From Buxus sempervirens (Eukaryota > Streptophyta > Magnoliopsida > Buxales > Buxaceae): a stretch of 64,000 nucleotides of DNA. Below, piece after piece: positions 52,080 through 63,483 of this stretch (position 1 is the first letter of the stretch; every line of letters begins with the position of its first letter). Made by a program: the position numbers and the translations under genes. The DNA lies in the NCBI GenBank assembly GCA_947561395.2, contig OX387184.1, positions 42,274,766-42,338,765 on the forward strand. Direction: 5' to 3'. The notes below the pieces were generated by a model. The model was not told the DNA's origin. It ran no database searches and saw only the letters and a program-made list of their open reading frames with translations.

Positions 52080-52615
52080 TGATGTGCGAGACCACCGGTA
52101 AAGCCTTCAAGCCCGCCATTGCAGATACTGGATCTCAAATTAAGAATACAGGCGAAGCGCACAATACTCGTATAAATATATAATAAAATAGCATTCAAAA
52201 GTTATTTTCAGAAAGGGACGTGTGATGGGTGTGGTTCATGCATAAACGTTGCACATGCTATGGCATACTAAAAGAGGAGGATGTTATCGTGAACTTGGAG
52301 GATATTTTGAACCGCAAGTTGGTTCTTAGATGAGGATTCGAACAATTGTTTTACTTTTGGATTTATTTAATTGGGGAATGTCAAGGTGTGTCAGGAGCCA
52401 TTGTAGGCTTCCATGTATTGTCTTTAATGTGATGATGTGGTGATGAATTTTGGCATCAACGGTAATGGAAGGTTGTATATAGATTGGAATGGTGGGCGGA
52501 GAAGTACTTGATACCCGGGGTCTTATCGATTTAAGATGTTGGGAGAGCACAGGGTAATATTTATGGTTGTTATGGATGTGAGAGAGAGATAAGAGAAGGG
52601 GAGGAGGGTCTTATC
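52080..52615. other. Intergenic sequence before the LINE
   Basis: No gene or repeat recognised; ends at the LINE tail. Confidence 0.6.
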
Positions 52616-52660
52616 TTTTTTTTTTTTTTTTTGACATAAAACCCAGATGAGGGATGTATA

Positions 52661-55600
52661 TTAAAACGGAACAAAACGTGGGGTAGATCTCCCCATACAA
52701 TCTTCGTGAACCAGATGGCCCAGCTCAAGCGGGACCTGGTTCATCCAACAACAAGAAAATTTATCTAATGCATAATTTGCTAAACTGTCGGCTAAGGAAT
52801 TGGCTTCCCTGTACACATGAGAAAATTTGATAGCAGGGAAAAAGGTTGCCAGGTGTCTAGCCTCATCAAGACTGTGATCGATCCTCCAAATGTGCACGTT
52901 CGGTTTGGCAAGAGCATTGATGATAACTTGTGAATCACTCTCTACAATCAACTGTGGAGCATTGAGTGCTAAGGCACATTTCAGTCCTTCCACCACCGCA
53001 CGAGCCTCCGCAAAGAGAGCAATATGTCGTCCAATTGTGAGAGCCACTGAGCACTTGACTCTTCCATCTTCATCTCTAATAGCAACTCCAATTGCTGCCT
53101 CACCAGGAGTTCCCCGGGCTGCTCCGTCGACATTCATTTTCATCCAGCCATGAGCAGGTGTCTTCCAAATCACCATCACGTCCTGTCCTCTTCTTTTTGG
53201 TCTTGCCTGTTTTATTAACTTTTGGGAATCTGCCTGCAGAGAGAAAAACAAGGAGGTTGTGAGAGGAATGGAAGGCCTAATATTTTCGAAAACTGTCTTG
53301 TTTCGGGTTAGCCAAACTGCCCAACATAAATTAGCCCAGGCAGCAACTTGCTCACACTTCCCTGTCATATGCATTAAATAGGTAAAAAACCAGTCATTAG
53401 TATTTGTTACCACCCCATTCGGGGGAATCCGACCTCCCATACACCCGAACCAGAGGGCACGAAGGAAGTCACATGTAAGAAAGAGATTATTGGAAGATTC
53501 TTGCTCAGAAAAGCATAGTGGACAATCGGCTATGGGTTTGCCAAGTCGAGCATGCAGCAGTTCACTAGTTGTGTTACCATTCCAGAACATCTTCCACATA
53601 AAGAGTTTGATCTTGTGGGGTAATGGAAGATGCCAGAATTTCAGCCATTGTTTTTCTTCTTCTTGAGTGATTGTGGAGGCTGCAACCCCTGTAAGAAGAT
53701 TGTAAGTTGAAGAAACAGAAAATTTGCCCGAGGTTGTACCTTCCCATATGAGTCTATCCGAAGCCGCAAAATTGCTAATGGGAATATTCCATATTTGTTC
53801 AGCAATATGTGGAGGGGCTATTTGCAATACCAGGTCCTTATTCCATTGCCGAGAATTCTGATCAATCAGATCAGCAACTCTCAAGCGAGGGTCATTGTTT
53901 CCCAATTGAAAGTCTTCTTGCACGTGGCCTTTCCTCCATCTTTGGTCACTTACCAGAATACTTCGGCCATCCGCGAGAGTCCATCGGGTTGCAGAATTGA
54001 ACATAGAAGTTGTCTTGCAAACTTGTTTCCAGAACCAGGAGGAGGATCGAGTAGCATGGGCTTCAATAAATTCACAATTTGGGAAATACTTATCCTTGAT
54101 TATCGTCTTCCAGATTTTGTCTTCCCCAGTATGAAGTGACCATATGACTTTGGTTAACATGGCCTCATTGAACTTTTTGCTGTCCTTGATGTTAAGACCT
54201 CCCAACCTCTTGGGAAGACAAATTGTTTCCCAACATATGGTGTGTAAGGGACGGGGACTATCCTTCTTGTACCAGAAGAATGATCTAGCATTCCTGTCAA
54301 TGATGTCCACAGTTTTACCTGGGATTTTAACCGCTGCCATGACATACTGTGCTGTACTGAGAAGTGATGAATTGATTAATGTTGCTCTTCCTGCTTGGGA
54401 CAGCAGTTTGGCCTTCCACCCAATAAGTCTCTTATTAATTCTTTGAAGCAGTTCGCTGAATTGCCATGGCTTGGGGGCATTGATGAAAATGGGAATACCA
54501 AGGTATTTCCCTAGCACTACGACAGGTTTAATTCCAAAAGCACGAGCAATTAACCCTTTCTCTGCTCCTCTAATACTTGGACTGAGGTATAGTTCAGACT
54601 TATCCCGATTCAACCTGTGACCTGCCATATCAACAAACTGGTCAATGATAGTCAAAAAATTGTTGATATTACCTTGAGTCGCTCGTCCAAACAGGAGCAG
54701 GTCATCTGCAAACAGCAGATGGTTGATAGGGTCGGCGACATTGGAAGCTCTGATACCATGAATGAAGTTCTCGTTTTCGGCCTTTACCAGGGCAAATGAA
54801 AGGACCTGTTGAGTTAATATGAAGATGAAAGGGGATAGAGGGTCGCCTTGCCTGATCCCCCTAGAAGGCCAAATCTTTCCGCAGGGGGATCCATTCACCA
54901 GAACAGAGTAAGAGACAGAGGAAATACACCACATAATTCTATCAATAAACACTTGATGAAACCCAAAAGCATGCATGGTTTTTTCAATAAATTGCCAATT
55001 AAGCCTATCATAGGCTTTAGCCAAATCTAGCTTAACCGCAAATAATCCTCTGTTTTTGCCCTTTTTTTTTGATTTGATGGTGTGATATAGCTCATTGGCC
55101 GCAAAGATATTGTCTTGAATGACACGGCCAGGGACAAAAGCACACTGGTGAGGGTAAATCAACTTCTTCATAATGGGTCTCAACCGATCCACTAAAAGTC
55201 TAGCAATAATTTTATAGATAAAATTACATAGACTAATCGGTCTGAAGTCAGAAGGCCTCCTAGGATTCTCGATTTTGGGGATTAAAACAATGTGAGTATA
55301 ATTGAGCTCAGGAGCAAAAGTGCCCTCAGTAAAAAACCCCCCAACCACCTGACACACCTCATGCTTTATGATATCCCAGTAGGTTTGAAAAAAAATGCCT
55401 TGGAACCCATCGGGTCCAGGGCTTTTAAGAGCACCCATTTTTTTTATTGTGTTCCATATCTCTTCTTCGGACACTCCTCTCGTTAACCCTGCATTATCAG
55501 AATCAGTAACAAGATTGGGGAGAAGATTAAGCCCAGAGAAGTCCCTAGTGAGGTAGTCAGACTGATACATACCTTGGTAATAATCCACAAGTGTTTGTTC

Positions 55601-56764
55601 CACCTCCTTGGGGTCCGAGATCTCCTCGTTGAAATCATTTCTGAGTGAAACAATTCTGTTTTTGTGCTTTCTGGCTACCGTAGACAAGTGGAAGAACTTA
55701 GTGTTGAGGTCCCCTTCATGCAGCCACTTAATCCGAGATCGTTGCATCCAAAATTGTTCTTGGGCTCTAAGAGCACTAAAATACTGTAACTGCAACACTC
55801 TTTCTTTGTTAAGGAGAAGTGGATCGTCATTATTCTCCATGTCTCTTTGCACCCATTTGAGCTGTTCATATAAGAATCCGACTCGTTTGTGTAAATCCCC
55901 AATGGAGTTCTTACTCCACTGTCTCAAGTCTGACTTCAGCTTCCCCATTTTCCTTTGCCAGTTGCCATTCCCTTGCGCCCAACTCTGTTCAATAGTATGC
56001 AGACAGTTATCTTCCTCTATCCAAAATTTCTCAAATCTAAACAATTTCGGCTTCTGCTGGATCCTGTCGTTGTTGAGGTTGATGCAGAGAGGTGTGTGGT
56101 CTGAACCGATGATTGGGTCCTGCCAAAGAACTACGTGGGGAAATAGCAGATTCCACTCTGTACACCCCAGCACCCGATCAATCTTTTCCTTTATTCTGCC
56201 CAACCCATCTCTCCCATTGCACCATGAAAATTTCATTCCCTTTCCCGGTATTTCCATCAGCGAGCAAGCATTTATAAATTCTGAAAAATATTGGGCTTTA
56301 CGAGACTGCAGTCTTTTACCTCCTCTCTTCTCATGATCATATAAAACAACGTTGAAGTCCCCGAGTACACACCAAGGCTGCAGACACCGAGCTTTAACAT
56401 CTTTAAGGAACTCCCATTGCATGCTTTGGACTTGAACGTTGGAGCTGGCGTGTACAAAAGTTAATTCAAAATGTATCAGGTCCATCGATACAGATAAGTG
56501 CACACACCATTCCTTAACAATTTGCACATCAATAGAGCAACTGCTATCCCACAGCACAAAAAAACCTTCGGCATGATCCTTGGCTGCCAACCACCAATAA
56601 TTAGCAAAACCTGATTTTCTAGCAAAAATATCAGCAGATTTTTCATTAAGCATAGTTTCAGAAAGCAAAAGGATATTGGGCTTATTAATGCGTAACAAGT
56701 TACGCAGGTGGAGTTTTGTCCGAGGCCGCCCAAGCCCCCGACAATTCCAGGCCAATATTTTCAT
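52661..56764 (-). CDS. LINE ORF2: endonuclease, reverse transcriptase, zf-RVT, RNase H, 1367 aa
   Basis: The start is ATG 56764-56762 (MKILAWNCRGLG); the codon before it is TTG. Residues 1-230 are an APE-type endonuclease (LLSETML, VLGDFN and GSDHTPL). The reverse transcriptase runs to about 760, with LIPKIENPRRPSDFRPISL, KLDLAKAYDRLNW, GIRQGDPLSPFIF and LLFADDLLLF near 688. A zf-RVT domain follows at about 1010-1110 (HKIKLFMWKMFWN and CPLCFSEQESSNNLFLTC). A plant-type RNase H lies at about 1205-1335, with MNVDGAARG, FAEARAVVEGL, VESDSQV and NSLADSLA carrying the acidic active-site residues. This is the complete domain set of a plant L1-clade LINE with RNase H. No stop interrupts it, so it may be active or very recently active. 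It nicks target DNA and copies its RNA at the break. Confidence 0.95.
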   Translation of the reverse strand: MKILAWNCRGLGRPRTKLHLRNLLRINKPNILLLSETMLNEKSADIFARKSGFANYWWLAAKDHAEGFFVLWDSSCSIDVQIVKEWCVHLSVSMDLIHFELTFVHASSNVQVQSMQWEFLKDVKARCLQPWCVLGDFNVVLYDHEKRGGKRLQSRKAQYFSEFINACSLMEIPGKGMKFSWCNGRDGLGRIKEKIDRVLGCTEWNLLFPHVVLWQDPIIGSDHTPLCINLNNDRIQQKPKLFRFEKFWIEEDNCLHTIEQSWAQGNGNWQRKMGKLKSDLRQWSKNSIGDLHKRVGFLYEQLKWVQRDMENNDDPLLLNKERVLQLQYFSALRAQEQFWMQRSRIKWLHEGDLNTKFFHLSTVARKHKNRIVSLRNDFNEEISDPKEVEQTLVDYYQGMYQSDYLTRDFSGLNLLPNLVTDSDNAGLTRGVSEEEIWNTIKKMGALKSPGPDGFQGIFFQTYWDIIKHEVCQVVGGFFTEGTFAPELNYTHIVLIPKIENPRRPSDFRPISLCNFIYKIIARLLVDRLRPIMKKLIYPHQCAFVPGRVIQDNIFAANELYHTIKSKKKGKNRGLFAVKLDLAKAYDRLNWQFIEKTMHAFGFHQVFIDRIMWCISSVSYSVLVNGSPCGKIWPSRGIRQGDPLSPFIFILTQQVLSFALVKAENENFIHGIRASNVADPINHLLFADDLLLFGRATQGNINNFLTIIDQFVDMAGHRLNRDKSELYLSPSIRGAEKGLIARAFGIKPVVVLGKYLGIPIFINAPKPWQFSELLQRINKRLIGWKAKLLSQAGRATLINSSLLSTAQYVMAAVKIPGKTVDIIDRNARSFFWYKKDSPRPLHTICWETICLPKRLGGLNIKDSKKFNEAMLTKVIWSLHTGEDKIWKTIIKDKYFPNCEFIEAHATRSSSWFWKQVCKTTSMFNSATRWTLADGRSILVSDQRWRKGHVQEDFQLGNNDPRLRVADLIDQNSRQWNKDLVLQIAPPHIAEQIWNIPISNFAASDRLIWEGTTSGKFSVSSTYNLLTGVAASTITQEEEKQWLKFWHLPLPHKIKLFMWKMFWNGNTTSELLHARLGKPIADCPLCFSEQESSNNLFLTCDFLRALWFGCMGGRIPPNGVVTNTNDWFFTYLMHMTGKCEQVAAWANLCWAVWLTRNKTVFENIRPSIPLTTSLFFSLQADSQKLIKQARPKRRGQDVMVIWKTPAHGWMKMNVDGAARGTPGEAAIGVAIRDEDGRVKCSVALTIGRHIALFAEARAVVEGLKCALALNAPQLIVESDSQVIINALAKPNVHIWRIDHSLDEARHLATFFPAIKFSHVYREANSLADSLANYALDKFSCCWMNQVPLELGHLVHEDCMGRSTPRFVPF

Positions 56765-57068
56765 CAAGGCGGGAACGACAGTGAGAGGGATGGTGGGGAG
56801 TGATTGTCTGGAGGGGAGGAAGAAGACCCCGCAGCAATCAGAGAGTTAGTAAACTTTCGCTTTTTTGAGAAATGGAGCTCTTCCTCCCTGAATACAAGTG
56901 GGCTTGGTTCCTCATTAGGTGTGGCACACCTTTTGGGTTTTGACTTTCTTTTTTTTGGGTTTGACGAGTGGGTTGATCTAAATGCATTTGAGTGGGCTGG
57001 GTAATCTCTTGGATCGTGAGATGGGGGGTTGCATTTAAAACGATGGCTGGGTCCACTTTCATGGGCTG
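56764..57068 (-). pseudogene. LINE ORF1 C-terminus, interrupted at 57069
   Basis: The frame reads KKRKSKPKRCATPNEEPS and a Ser/Pro-rich tail, and stops with TGA at 56766-56764, sharing bases with the ORF2 ATG (TGATG). Only about 100 codons of ORF1 are in the window; the frame's continuation upstream of 57068 is LTR sequence and not part of ORF1. ORF1 proteins of plant LINEs bind the element RNA. An alternative frame over the same bases (56838-57155) lacks the stop-start overlap and I prefer the first. Confidence 0.65.
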
Positions 57069-60000
57069 TGTAACGCCCCGAACCCGGGTCAGTGCAAACC
57101 AGCACCCAACCCGAACCCGGTTCGCTACTGTAACAACCCAAGTCCGATTCAACAATCAAACTCGAGATGTTACCACGAAGCTGGGGTCAGATACATACCA
57201 AGATTCACAATAATTTTAAAATTTATAAATCAATTACATCAGAGTTATGGTGGCCAAATAAGATAAACAATTCTTTAATCAATATATTCAATTCAATTTA
57301 CAATTAAGTTTATCTAATCAACATGTGACATTAATACCGATTATAATTCTACCCATCAAATTAAAACCCCATCTTCGCGATCTCTCCAAGCAACCTGAAA
57401 AATATAGGGGAAAACGGAGTGAGATTTACATCTCAGCAAGTAGCAGGTGCATGCAATTTGAAACAGTCCAATATAAGCAAATAGTCATGAGGTATTCGAT
57501 TAATCAACGATAAGACGAGAAATCCAAGTTATTCATGGCAATTCCAAATAAAGCGATAAAACAGACGATCATGTATAAATACCAGTAGCTTGATGTTAAC
57601 GAGGTAAAACCGACAAAGCGATAAAACACGTGCCATTGCAGGACTCACAAAGATGATAAGTATTTGAGATGACACTCAACTAAATGCTGTTCCACCGTGC
57701 GGCTTAGGGGCAGTGCTACTTGATGATACTCAAGCCCCATGCAGCGCAGCTTAGGCAAGAGCCGTAGTCACCGACTTATTGCGCACGAACCCCGCAGAGT
57801 TGGACGTACCACCAGCATGCAGCACCAGAATCAATACATGGAGTGTGGTCGCTTATCCACATGTACAGGGAATCACCAGCGGCTCACCGGGGTGTCCCTC
57901 CAGACATAGGACCCTCCCAGAGCAAACTAACTTGCAAAGGGAAGCGCGCTCGCAATATAGGAGTAAATCAATCCAAACTAAATACCACTTAGCTAACCAG
58001 CCAAAACTATGGATCCATATACAGCTAAGCCCACTGACACAAACCACGATAAAACCACATACGGGAGGACACGCTAATATAGGAGGCATACACACTTTTA
58101 CCCGTAAAGGATTACACATCTCTACACAGAGGATTACCCATCTCTGCCGTAAAAGATAGTATCAACTCTACCACAGAAGCCGTATCACCCAACCGTAAAA
58201 TTAAAGAGAACAACATCATACCACATACCAATCCATACCAAAGTATTCCATTCCATGTGAAATCCATGATTCAATCATAACAAATCCAATTATAGGCATT
58301 TTCAGAATAACATATGCAATTCTTCCAATTATATTCAAAATAAAACTCAAGTATCATAAATCCGATAAAATCTGAGTTTAAGCAATTCCAGTAGCCAATA
58401 TTCTTATATAAAGCTCAAATAAAAGTAAATCAAATCATGCTTGATCTTTTCCTTCTTAATCCCTTTATTAGAATCCAATTTCCTACCTTAGCACCTAAGC
58501 TAGTTTCTATTTGAATTTTCTGTATTTTATTTTTCCAGCATGTTCTACAGACCTAGAATGAAGTTTAAAAGATGTTTATAAGCTATAAATTTCAGTAGTA
58601 TTATTTCTAGCAATATCCATACCCTTTGACTCTTTTATAAACAATCCTTTCATTATAACCTTCTTTTTATTGCTTAATCTTTCCCAATTAATTTTATAAT
58701 TTTTATAGCTTAATTAGGTCCTTATAAAGATGCTAACATGCTTAATTACTCATAGGAATTATTGGGTATTTATTCGAATTACAAAATCCCCAAAATCTAC
58801 AAATTCTGCATAGAGCGCCTACCTCTACAGGGCTGGGCGATCCTAGGCGATCCTGGGCGCTCGTGCAATTTTTAATAGAATTTTCCAGATTTTACAATTT
58901 CGGATTCTTATGCTTTTGCTTTATGTTTTCTTGGTCTAAATTGATCTAATAACCTTCTAAAACATTCCTAAAGCCTTCTAGATCAATTCTTATTAATTAA
59001 ATACCATCCTATAATTTATTTCATAATCAAACCAAGTTTCTTCCTTACTTTAGCAAATTCTTCAAGAACACAAAACCCTAAAATATAAACAATTTGATTC
59101 CATGTAAATACTGTTTCGACTAATCCATTCAACCATATGAAATCACAGAAAACCAAATCATGCAATTCCTCACGTTTTCCAAGGGTTACTACTTGCCTTA
59201 TACGCTAAATCCTTCTTCCATTACATCTTCTAATTCTGGACCAGAATGTTGCTCCCAACCGCACCAAGCTAGACTCTTCCAATTCAAATCTCCACCGTTC
59301 ATAATGTAGTTTTATCAGTCACGAACAAAACCTCCAAATTTGAAGGCGATCCACCGTACGGATTTTCCCCGATCGCATCTTGATGGTGGCTGGTCAGACA
59401 CCTCCATTAGAGACCTCCTTCCTTTCTCTCCCTCTTTTCTCTCCATAAGAAACCCACGAAAATCCCCTCTCTTCTAACCTTAGTCTCCTATTTATACTAG
59501 GCTTTAGAAATCCTAAACAAACCCTAATTGGCTAATTTAATTTGGGCTAACCCAACCATGGTCTAGTTAATGTCTAATCCTTCTAATTTATTTCCTACTT
59601 TTTCTCCACCTTCTATTTTCAACTTAACTAATACTAATTAAGTTTCTTATTATCTAAACTCATGAAAATAACCTAATTTCGTGCAAAATATTTAATTAAA
59701 CATTATTATCACCTAAAACCTTATTTTCTCCAAATTAAGACGTGAAATCTCCTAATTACCCTTTTTCCCTATTTTAGGCTTTTATTAATTTCTTTTAATT
59801 TCTAACTTGTCAAAATAATTTGTTTTCTTCTATTTTCTAATTCTAATTATTATTTGATGATCTATTTACTAATTGCCCTTTTCTGAAAATTACCAAAATA
59901 CCCTTTTTATTCTTTTAGGCTAATTTCATTAAAATTCTTTCTTTATTTTCAACTTAGGACTTATTTGAATTAATTATCCTCTAAATCTTCACTTTTTATT

Positions 60001-60076
60001 TTAACTAGGACTTAACTCATATTTTCTTTTATTTATTATTTATTTATTTATTAGGTGAAAAATTCGGGGTTTTACA
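57069..60076 (-). repeat. 3' LTR of the LARD-like element, 3008 bp
   Basis: In + coordinates it begins TGTAACGCCCCGAACCC and ends GGGGTTTTACA. A minus-strand TATA box (AGTATAAATAGG, complement of about 59488-59499) gives a promoter in the expected direction. Frames inside it (57325-57513, 57779-58159) are short and domain-free; the first is duplicated at 63740-63928 only because both are LTR. Confidence 0.85.
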
Positions 60077-60095
60077 TCCTACCCACCTAACAAAA
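60077..60095 (-). other. Polypurine tract of the LARD-like element
   Basis: On the minus strand ttgttaggtgggtagga directly precedes the LTR start TGTAAAACC. Its purine-rich 3' part (aggtgggtagga) is the expected primer for plus-strand synthesis. Confidence 0.7.
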
Positions 60096-61602
60096 ATTTC
60101 GTCCTCGAAATTTAAAACAATCATCTTCATTCTATATTTCAAAACACAATTCTAATAGTGCAAAACAATTCAAAATTTTCCTCATTTCAATTCCATTTCT
60201 CAAAACATAATTTAACTTCAAAATACTGTAGAAGAACACTACCAATCTTCTATCATCAATCTGTACATATAAACGCGTCCGCTTATATGCAAGCTTGAGA
60301 AGAAAATCACAGGTTTCTTCTAGTCTAACTGGTATCAAAATACTGCATCCACAATACATATTTATACACACCTATTTGTACTAATACATATCCCATATTG
60401 CATAAGGTTTCACACCCAGGTGCAATTCCACATTGTACACTGCTTCACCACACCTTGGCATGTCCTAGTGCAACTGGCTCATTAAGCAACAAACAATATT
60501 CAACCATAATAGTTTAAGTAGGCATACGTCCTCAGGTACAATTATACGATCACATATAATGCCAATAATTTCACATCAGGTTTACTTTGCAATTCCCAGT
60601 ATTTCCGGAATTCTTTATACAGTACTCTGAAAATTTTAAATTTCCTGTAATTTCTAATTTTTAGTGTTTTCAGTTATAATTATTTTACTCTATAGTTTAA
60701 TTTCATCCAAATGTATATACATTACTTTTACGAACTAGTATAAGTGATTTCTGTCTGCTATATAGTTGTTTCTTTTATTTTGCTAAAATTTTATTTTATT
60801 CACTGCTAAAAGAAGCTAGGTGCTCAGTGCAGTGATAGAGCGCTTAGAATGGCTAAGTATGGCTGAAGAGGACAGACCTGGGTCTAAAACCCTAAGCCAC
60901 GCGCTCCTTAGCGCTAGACTTATAAGGAAAGAAAATTTTAAACTAACGCTCACTCTCTCTCTCTCTCGCGCGACAGACCGAAAGCTCAACCATCGCTCGA
61001 CTTCGCCAAGCACTGTTCCTCTTGGCGATCGACCTCTTCGACCTCAACCCACTGCTCCTCGACTCCAAACGACACTAACAGGTAAATGCCAAGCCCTCCT
61101 TCTTTCCCAAAATTTTCCACACACGTTCGCACGGCTAGGGCTAGGGTTTTTCAAAAAAAATTTCGATTGAAGCTCCATTTTTGGGGCATTTGTTTCAAAT
61201 TAGTTTCTTTAACTTCTAGATGTCTTATTTTATTGATTCGAACTAGTTTTAGTCAAAGATTTGTGTTGCTTGTTCGTTTTGTGCAAAAACCCCAATTCGT
61301 TTCTTACGGCAAACATGAGCGCCGACCTGGTTGCCGACGGCGGTCTCCGGCGGTCTTAGGCGCTCGGCCAAATTTCTGCAGACTTGCTTCTTTTTTTTTT
61401 TGATTTCTTTCGTCTGTTTTTGATTTAGTGTCTGTTTTAGCATTTTCCTAGTCCATTTTGCACACATTTAACCTGGTTCGATTTTCCCTAATTTTTTTGT
61501 CAAATTATTTATGCAATTGTTCTAACCCAATTTGTGTTTGTTCATGTTCTTATTTTTATTTTTCTTTATCTCTATTCCAATTCCTATTTATTTCAAATCT
61601 AG
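60096..61602 (+). promoter_or_regulatory. Upstream region and 5' UTR intron of the antisense gene
   Basis: Non-coding on both strands apart from short frames. A leader with CT-rich initiator-like sequence (about 60945-60966) leads to a donor AACAG|GTAAAT at 61081/61082. The matching acceptor TTTCAAATCTAG ends at 61602, immediately before the ATG, giving a 521-bp 5' UTR intron. The exact promoter is not fixed; tatata/tataag words lie near 60740-60765. Confidence 0.5.
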
Positions 61603-62997
61603 ATGGCTAGAACTTCAGTAGGGAATCCTTCTAAAAGAGCTAGGGTTGACCAGAGAGATGTCAGATTTTATTCTGACACTGAGAAGGGAAAGTATGATGA
61701 TCGCTTCCATCTTAGGACGATCTTATTAGAGAGGAGTGTGGTTTTTGAGGACTTTGCTCCTACAGTTCAGAGTTTGATGGAGGGTAGAGGGTGGCTACCC
61801 CTCTTTAGTGGTTTTGCTCCCACATGCTACGAGTTGGTTAGGGAGTTCTATAGCAATATCCATGAGATTGCTCCCGACCGGTCTTCATTCTATTCCTACA
61901 TCAGAGGTACGAGGTTCCTTGTCTCTCCTGATTTCATTTCCACCAGCCTTCATATTCCCAGGGTAGAGCACCCTGTCTATCCTTATTCAGGTGAGGCCAC
62001 CCCTGACTTCTCCACTGTTGCCACTTCCCTGATAGGGGAGGCGACGGAGTATGATGGAGTGGGACCTCTCCGCACTGCCAGCTTCCCTGTCACCACTAGT
62101 GTCATCCTAAGGATCGTCTTCACGAACCTCTGGCCTGTTTCTCACTTTTCCTCTCTTCCTAGTTCTCGATCTCTTTTTCTTTATGCCCTCCTGAAGGGTG
62201 ATTCGATAGACCTTCCCTCTGTGATCATCTCTACCATTCTTGGGGTCTACGATGACCCTAAGAGATCTGTGGCTCTCCCCTATGGATGCCTTATAGCTAG
62301 ACTCATCTCGGCATCGTCAGCTACATATCCTAGATTCCGACCTTTGATTTTGAGCCAGCCTATCTGCAGGGCTACCACGGGTATTACTCGTTCCAGGAGG
62401 CCCGCTGATAGTGGTACTGCTCCTTCCTCCTCTACTCCTTCAGCGGTTCCATCTTCCTCTACTGCTGCTCCTACTTCTACTGACGTTCCCCCTTCTTCTC
62501 CTACTGCTCCCCCTTCAGTTGACATTCCTTCCGCTTCTCATCCACCTTCTACTACAGCTGATGCCCCTCCTTCTTCAGCTGAGGCTCCTCATTCTTCCGA
62601 TCATGTTGCAGATACCCTTCACAGCCTAGTACATGATGTGGAGGTCGTACATAGGCGGATGACTATGATATCTTCCCACATATCTATGGTGATGGAGCAG
62701 ATGGCTGCCCTTGCGAGTACTCAGGAGGAGATACAGCTCCGGATAGAGACCCTATATGATTCCCAGTGCCGGATGTTCCGGATCATGCGATCATACATGC
62801 GGACTGGACCTTCTACTTGCCCTGAGATTTGGGATTCTGAGGAGTCTGAGGGTGATGTTGCTGCTGCGGATGATGCTACTAGGGCTGGAGACCAGGGAGG
62901 AGATGGTGATGATGATGCTACGGGGTCTAGAGATGGAGACACTGACACAGGGGAGGATGCAGGACATGGAGGAGATGGTGCTGGACCATCTAGCTGA
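61603..62997 (+). CDS. Putative plant transposon domain protein, antisense in the LARD-like element, 464 aa
   Basis: Open from ATG 61603 to TGA 62995-62997, one exon after a 5' UTR intron. Residues about 35-270 resemble the putative plant transposon protein domain often found as an extra ORF in Athila-like and related LTR elements: ERSVVFEDFAP, LMEGRGWLPLF, CYELVREFYSNI, RGTRFLVSPDFIS, LHIPRVEHPVYPY. Then come a Ser/Thr/Pro-rich linker (about 275-330), a coiled-coil-like helix (about 335-390) and an acidic Gly/Asp-rich tail. KRARVDQ near the N-terminus may be a nuclear signal. No catalytic residues are recognised and the function is unknown. It lies opposite to the element's own transcription, like the PMD genes in the Tat element. 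The linker's triplet repeats give Leu-rich shadows in other frames. Confidence 0.8.
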   Translation: MARTSVGNPSKRARVDQRDVRFYSDTEKGKYDDRFHLRTILLERSVVFEDFAPTVQSLMEGRGWLPLFSGFAPTCYELVREFYSNIHEIAPDRSSFYSYIRGTRFLVSPDFISTSLHIPRVEHPVYPYSGEATPDFSTVATSLIGEATEYDGVGPLRTASFPVTTSVILRIVFTNLWPVSHFSSLPSSRSLFLYALLKGDSIDLPSVIISTILGVYDDPKRSVALPYGCLIARLISASSATYPRFRPLILSQPICRATTGITRSRRPADSGTAPSSSTPSAVPSSSTAAPTSTDVPPSSPTAPPSVDIPSASHPPSTTADAPPSSAEAPHSSDHVADTLHSLVHDVEVVHRRMTMISSHISMVMEQMAALASTQEEIQLRIETLYDSQCRMFRIMRSYMRTGPSTCPEIWDSEESEGDVAAADDATRAGDQGGDGDDDATGSRDGDTDTGEDAGHGGDGAGPSS

Positions 62998-63467
62998 TTT
63001 TATTTTTCTTGGTTTAGAGTCTTGTATTTTTCTCTTTCTTTCTTTTTTCACTTTTGGGACAGATGTGTATACACTTTTTGGGTTCCTTGGGTTGTATTTA
63101 GTCCATAGGTCTTTTATTAGTTTTTCAGTTGTATATCAAGCTTTGTACTGGTTCATCCTACAGATATATACATCAGATCATTTTTGTTAAATTTTGTCTA
63201 TTTCCATTTCTATTTATTTTTCTTGTGTGGAAATTTATCTATTTATAAGTACAGGTTAATATTGAAACTTTTTACTTTAATTTGGTTAATAATATACCAT
63301 CCAATATTAAAAATGGCATCAATAGCATAGCAATATCATTAAACAATAGCATTCACAACATGCAAATAAAATTAAAGTCTCTCATCCTAAATAAACATGC
63401 TTTTATCTAACGTGCACTCAATTCCACTACCCACCTAAGAATTTAGTTCCTAGGTTTAGATCTTGTT
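62998..63467 (+). other. 3' flank of the antisense gene inside the LARD-like element
   Basis: No coding sequence. T-rich and AT-rich, probably the 3' UTR of the antisense gene followed by element-internal leader sequence. Confidence 0.5.
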
Positions 63468-63483
63468 TCTCTGATACCATCTC
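63468..63483 (-). other. Primer binding site of the LARD-like element
   Basis: TGGTATCAGAG on the minus strand (complement of 63469-63479), 4 bases from the LTR end, matching the 3' end of initiator tRNA-Met. This fixes the element's orientation as minus. Confidence 0.85.

Larger units (their letters stand above)
52616..57068 (-). mobile_element. LINE retrotransposon, near-intact, cut by an LTR element
   Basis: Minus-strand LINE with a 17-base poly(A) tail (T run 52616-52632), an open ORF2 and the 3' end of ORF1. Its 5' part is separated by the LTR element that starts at 57069 and lies beyond the window. Because of that, the second copy of its target duplication cannot be seen. The fully open ORF2 indicates a young insertion. 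Confidence 0.93.

Noticed and set aside
53795..56336. Many + strand frames opposite the LINE ORF2, including one of 242 codons
   Set aside because: They are antisense shadows of a clearly coding minus-strand ORF and have no domains of their own.
57779..58159. 126-codon frame inside the 3008-bp LTR
   Set aside because: No domain and opposite to the LTR's own promoter; LTRs rarely encode proteins.
62280..63051. Leu-rich + frames and Ser/Ile-rich minus frames over 61603-62997
   Set aside because: They are shadows of the Ser/Thr/Pro-rich linker and acidic tail of the real ORF.
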